A stretch of 64,000 nt of DNA from Streptomyces albogriseolus (GTDB lineage: Bacteria > Actinomycetota > Actinomycetes > Streptomycetales > Streptomycetaceae). This document shows positions 60,836 through 64,000 of this stretch, piece after piece. A model generated the notes under the pieces. That model saw only the letters and a program-made list of their open reading frames with translations. It searched no databases and had not been told where the DNA came from. The position numbers were made by a program, and so were the translations under genes. The stretch is from the NCBI GenBank assembly GCA_014650475.1, contig BMVA01000004.1, positions 1 through 64,000 of the forward strand. Reading direction: 5' to 3'. The stretch's first letter is position 1, and each line of letters starts with the position of its first letter.

Positions 60836-60943
60836 CTACAACCTGTGCCAGGTGGTGCCCAGTGAGGGACCGAGGATCAGGACCGGGGCCTCTTCCGGCC
60901 CGTCGAAGCGGTATTGCAGGGTGTTCGGCGGTGTCTCACTCAC
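60836..60943 (-). pseudogene. pcaD: 5' fragment of a 3-oxoadipate enol-lactonase gene
   Basis: GTG 60943 opens VSETPPNTLQYRFDGPEEAP then LILGPSLGTTWH, which I recognise as the N-terminus of Streptomyces 3-oxoadipate enol-lactonase (PcaD, beta-ketoadipate pathway). It stops after 35 residues, right after the oxyanion-loop region. The rest of the roughly 260-residue enzyme is absent. It was truncated at the island border near IS110 scars. Confidence 0.75.
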
Positions 60944-60959
60944 GCCCCGCACCCTCTCA

Positions 60960-61040
60960 CGTCTCACGGACGCCGCTGTAACGCGGGGCGTGGGAGACCG
61001 GTCGCCCCGGTTGACGACCTCGCGTGCGGCATGCGCGCGC
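60960..61040 (-). pseudogene. scar of an IS110 3' end
   Basis: CACGGACGCCGCTGTAACGC and the following 50 bases match the 3' end of the intact IS110 (43608-43670), including the transposase tail. With the 5' scar at 60478 it brackets about 450 bases containing the pcaD fragment, so an IS110 copy here was almost completely lost. Confidence 0.7.
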
Positions 61041-61187
61041 ACCCGGTCCGGCCACCGACGCCCGGGGTCCCGCCGCAGCCGGAACCGGGCGAGCCGGTCG
61101 CGGCCGTGCCGGCGGATGCGGCCCCCGTGGGGCGGGAGGCCGTGACCGGAGTGCTGTCGCTCCGGCCACGGCCCAGTGCCGTGTCGC

Positions 61188-62834
61188 TCACGCGCGGGTC
61201 CACTTCTGGTTGGCCTGGCCGTTGCAGGTCCACAGCACCAGCGGGGTCCCGTTGGCGGTGCCGGCCCCGTTGGCGTCGAGGCACAGTCCGGAGTGGACGT
61301 TGCGGATCGAGCCGTCGGAGCCGACGGTCCACTTCTGGTTGTTCTGGCCGTTGCAGGGCCAGGTGATGACACGGGTGCCGTTGGCGGTGCCCTGGTCGTA
61401 GGCGTCCAGGCACTTGTCGCCGTAGACGCGGATCTCGCCGCCCGCCCATGTGGTCCACAGCTGGTTGGCGGCCGTGTGGCAGTCCCACAGCAGAGTCGCG
61501 GCTCCGGCGGCCGTGGAGGCGCTGTCCACGTCCACGCAGCGGCCGGAGGCGTTGCCCCGCAGGCGTGAGGTGGTGGCGGCCAGCGGGCTGCCGCCGCTCA
61601 CCCGGTACGCGGCGACACCGTGCGCGGGGACGCTCGCCGAGATCTGCCCGGACGTGCTCGACGTGCCGCCGGTCCACAGGTCGGTGAGGGTGAACGGCCC
61701 TCCGCCCAGGCCGATCTGGGCGGCCGTCGTGGTGACCGTCGCCGCGCTCCCGCCCCGGTTGAACAGCCCCACCGCGACCGAACCGTCCGCCAAGGGCTTG
61801 GCGAACACCTCGATGGCGCCGTCGTCGCGCACCCTGCGTCCGCCGGCGCCGAGGGGGTCCTGGTTCACCGCCAGCAGGCGCGGGTTGCGCAGGATCGCGC
61901 TGACGTCGGCGGACATCGTGCGGATGTCGTTGCCGGCCATCAGCGGGGCGCTCATCAGCGCCCACAGGGCGAAGTGGGAGCGGGACTCGGTCAGCGACAG
62001 TCCGGGGCGGCCGACGACCAGCATGTCGGGGTCGTTCCAGTGCCCCGGGCCGGACTGTGCGGCCAGCGGCGCGTTGACGTCCAGGACGTTGCCGACGCCC
62101 ATCGGGTAGCTGTTGGTGTTACCGTTCTGCCAGATGTCGAGCAGGTCCTCGGTCGTCCGCCACAGGTCGGCGACCTCGCCCCAGTTGTACGTGGATCCCG
62201 TGATGGCGTGGAAGCTGTTGGGGTTGATGCTGTAGACGATCGGCCGGCCGGTGGCGCGCAGAGCGTCACGCATCAGCGTGAACCGCGCGACCTGCTCGTC
62301 ACGCGTACCGCTCGAGGAACACCAGTCGTACTTGAGGTAGTCGACCCCCCACGAGGCGAACGTGCGGGCGTCCTGGACCTCGTGGCCCCTGCTGCCCGTG
62401 GAGCCGGGGTAAGTGCCCACCGTCTGCGCGCAGGTGCGCTCGCCCGGCACCTGGTAGATGCCGAACTTCAGGCCCTTGCCGTGGATGTAGTCCCCGAGGG
62501 CCTTCATCCCGCTCGGGAACTTCGTCGGGTTGGCCCGCAGGTTGCCCTGCGCGTCGCGCTGCGGGTCGAACCAGCAGTCGTCGACCACCACGTACCGGTA
62601 GCCGGCGTCCCGCATGCCCGAGGACACCATGGCGTCAGCGGCCTGGCGGACCTGGGCCTCGGTGATCCCGCACCCGAAGCTGTTCCAGCTGTTCCACCCC
62701 AGCGGCGGGGTGAGCGCCGGACTGCCCGGCGCGGCCGTGGCGGTGGACTGCGCCGAGGCCGTCACGGACGCGGTCACCGTCAGCGCGGCGGCCGTGAGGA
62801 GGCGGAACAGTCGTCCGCGTAATCGTCTGGGCAC
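61188..62834 (-). CDS. secreted GH27 alpha-galactosidase with ricin-type lectin domain
   Basis: Hydrolyses alpha-galactosides outside the cell. A signal peptide (RLLTAAALTVTASVTASAQS) is followed by the GH27 barrel: PPLGWNSWNSFGCG, VVVDDCWFDPQRD, YLKYDWCSSS (nucleophile Asp) and GHWNDPDMLVVG (acid/base region). A beta-sandwich comes next, and the last 125 residues are a CBM13 ricin lectin with repeated QxW units (NQLWT, NQKWT, NQKWT). GTG 62834 lies five bases after AAGGAG; 548 residues. Confidence 0.93.
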   Translation of the reverse strand: MPRRLRGRLFRLLTAAALTVTASVTASAQSTATAAPGSPALTPPLGWNSWNSFGCGITEAQVRQAADAMVSSGMRDAGYRYVVVDDCWFDPQRDAQGNLRANPTKFPSGMKALGDYIHGKGLKFGIYQVPGERTCAQTVGTYPGSTGSRGHEVQDARTFASWGVDYLKYDWCSSSGTRDEQVARFTLMRDALRATGRPIVYSINPNSFHAITGSTYNWGEVADLWRTTEDLLDIWQNGNTNSYPMGVGNVLDVNAPLAAQSGPGHWNDPDMLVVGRPGLSLTESRSHFALWALMSAPLMAGNDIRTMSADVSAILRNPRLLAVNQDPLGAGGRRVRDDGAIEVFAKPLADGSVAVGLFNRGGSAATVTTTAAQIGLGGGPFTLTDLWTGGTSSTSGQISASVPAHGVAAYRVSGGSPLAATTSRLRGNASGRCVDVDSASTAAGAATLLWDCHTAANQLWTTWAGGEIRVYGDKCLDAYDQGTANGTRVITWPCNGQNNQKWTVGSDGSIRNVHSGLCLDANGAGTANGTPLVLWTCNGQANQKWTRA

Positions 62835-63127
62835 CGGGACTCCTTCGGCAGGGAAGGGGGAGGGAGAGGTTCGAAATTTCGATCGCCGTTCGGAAACTTC
62901 GGACGCCCCACGGATACTAGAGAGGCGGCCGGTCATGTCAACACCTCCCCGAGAAGCGTGATGTGTCGCGTGCTCGGCATGAGGACAGGGCAGCACGACT
63001 TACGGAAGAGGGGTTGACGGCGTACGCCACCCTCCTATCATCCAGAATGCTCGACACCTCGCACCACGTTCGATATCTCGAATGCGACAGAGTCACTCCG
63101 ACCGACGAACTCGAGGTGAGCACCTCC
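62835..63127. promoter_or_regulatory. divergent control region of the two glycosidase genes, with palindromes
   Basis: Three related palindromes lie here: TCGAAATTTCGA (62871-62882), CGGAAACTTCGG (62891-62902) and TTCGATATCTCGAA (63069-63082). The first two are adjacent and close to the GH27 start; the third is 46 bases before the GH43 start. The CGAA..TTCG theme is shared with sugar-utilisation operators of Streptomyces (LacI/ROK type), so a common sugar-responsive repressor is likely. Confidence 0.6.
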
Positions 63128-64000
63128 ATGGATCTGTCATGGTCACATCAACCCCTCACTCGACGCCGCACCCTCGCGGCCGCCACCGGCCTGGCCGCCG
63201 GCGCCCTCCTCCCCCATGGGCCCGCCCTCGCGGCCGCGACCCAGTACACGAACCCGGTGATCTGGCAGGACTTCGCGGACATCGACATCATGCGCGTCGG
63301 CGACACCTACTACGCCTCGGCATCGACGATGCACTACTCGCCCGGCGCGCCCGTTCTGCGGTCGTACGACCTGGTGAACTGGGAGATCGCCGGCCATGCG
63401 GTACCCGTCCTCGACTTCGGCGCCAAGTACGACCTGAACGGCGCCCGCGGCTATGTCAGGGGAATCTGGGCATCGTCACTGGCCTACCGGCCCAGCAACA
63501 GGACCTTCTACTGGCTCGGCCAGATCGACTTCGCCCGGACGTACCTCTACACCGCCACCGCGGTGGAGGGGCCGTGGAGCAGGCTGACGACGATCAGCAC
63601 CCCCTACTACGACGCCGGCCTGCTCGTCGACACCGACGACACCCTCTACGTGGCGTACGGCAACACCACCATCAGCGTGGCCCAGCTCTCACCCGACGGC
63701 CGCAACCAGGTCCGTACGCAGGAGGTGTTCAGGACACCGTCCAGCGTCGGCACCTTGGAGGGCGCCCGCTTCTACAAGATCAACGGGCAGTACTACATCT
63801 TCCTGACCCGCCCCGCGAACGGTCAGTACATCCTCAAGTCCTCGAGCGGCCCCTTCGGCCCGTACACGATGCGGCAGGTCTTCCTCGACCTGCGCGGACC
63901 GATCCCCGGCGGCGGCGTCCCCCACCAGGGCGGGCTGGTGCGGACGCAGAGCGGCGCCTGGTACTACATGGCCTTCGTCGACGCCTACCCCGGCGGCCGC
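63128..64000 (+). CDS. Tat-exported GH43-type glycosidase (3' end outside window)
   Basis: The 291 visible residues begin with a twin-arginine signal (TRRRTLAAATGLAAGALL). A five-bladed propeller follows: NPVIWQDFADIDIMRVGDTY (catalytic-base Asp region), SYDLVNWEIAGH, YDAGLLVDTDDTLYVAYG and TLEGARFYKINGQYYIFL (general-acid Glu). This fits GH43 arabinofuranosidases/xylosidases. ATG 63128 follows GAGGTGAG. The gene continues beyond 64000. Confidence 0.88.
   Translation, partial: MDLSWSHQPLTRRRTLAAATGLAAGALLPHGPALAAATQYTNPVIWQDFADIDIMRVGDTYYASASTMHYSPGAPVLRSYDLVNWEIAGHAVPVLDFGAKYDLNGARGYVRGIWASSLAYRPSNRTFYWLGQIDFARTYLYTATAVEGPWSRLTTISTPYYDAGLLVDTDDTLYVAYGNTTISVAQLSPDGRNQVRTQEVFRTPSSVGTLEGARFYKINGQYYIFLTRPANGQYILKSSSGPFGPYTMRQVFLDLRGPIPGGGVPHQGGLVRTQSGAWYYMAFVDAYPGGR

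Noticed and set aside
1..64000. Integrase, RepSA/Prim-Pol initiator, TraB/FtsK-type transfer protein
   Set aside because: I looked for these hallmarks of actinomycete integrative elements and found none; the transfer genes here are of VirB4/VirD4 type.
1..64000. CRISPR array or rRNA genes
   Set aside because: No regularly spaced direct repeats and no rRNA-like sequence were seen.

Overview
The window looks like chromosomal DNA of a Streptomyces or close actinobacterial relative. Base composition is very GC-rich with G/C at third codon positions, and the families present (SCO6880-like, DUF317, DUF6308, type ISP methylases, ricin-lectin glycosidases) are typical of Streptomyces. It falls into three zones.

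Zone 1 (about 0.1-38.1 kb) is a long, nearly all-plus-strand set of conjugation-type genes: a conjugative element or a linear-plasmid-derived island. A DNA adenine methylase stands at its left edge on the minus strand. The transfer machinery comprises a lysozyme/NlpC-P60 wall hydrolase (1376), a small two-helix membrane protein (2646), a VirB8/NTF2-like protein (2960), a VirB6/TrbL-like polytopic protein (3689), an SCO6880-like protein (5153), a VirB4 ATPase (8099) and a VirD4-type coupling protein (27283). A degenerate relaxase-like protein lies at 20456. Between and behind these are about 30 small accessory proteins built from a few recurring modules: an alpha/beta domain present about 11 times, an 'LPG-W' domain present four times, DUF317 present three times, and helical modules. 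The right end carries a PAPS-reductase-like protein, a C5-cytosine methyltransferase and a duplicated DnaB-N protein. No integrase, partition or initiator gene is visible. Many genes in this zone have no ATG or GTG near a good Shine-Dalgarno sequence and appear to start at TTG, CTG or even ATT/ATC. Tail fragments of a second virB4, of a second coupling-protein gene and of a transporter show past recombination.

Zone 2 (about 38.1-61.1 kb) is a mosaic accessory and defence region. It holds a DUF5655 nuclease-like gene, a 5' half of a tRNA-Arg, a CoiA-like protein, a DUF6308 protein, a tandemly duplicated excisionase-like gene with its terminator, an IS110 element, a decayed IS630 and a pentapeptide-repeat membrane protein. 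It continues with a complete qatABCD anti-phage operon, a RelE-like/Ser-Thr-kinase fusion divergent from qat, an intact IS5-type element, further IS110 scars, a GNAT acetyltransferase, a type ISP restriction-modification protein and a pcaD 5' fragment. A hairpin repeat occurs at 19.9, 38.1 and 42.4 kb; the last two copies bracket the first cargo block.

Zone 3 (61.2 kb to the end) looks like ordinary chromosome: a secreted GH27 alpha-galactosidase with a ricin-type lectin domain, divergent from a Tat-exported GH43-type glycosidase that runs off the window.
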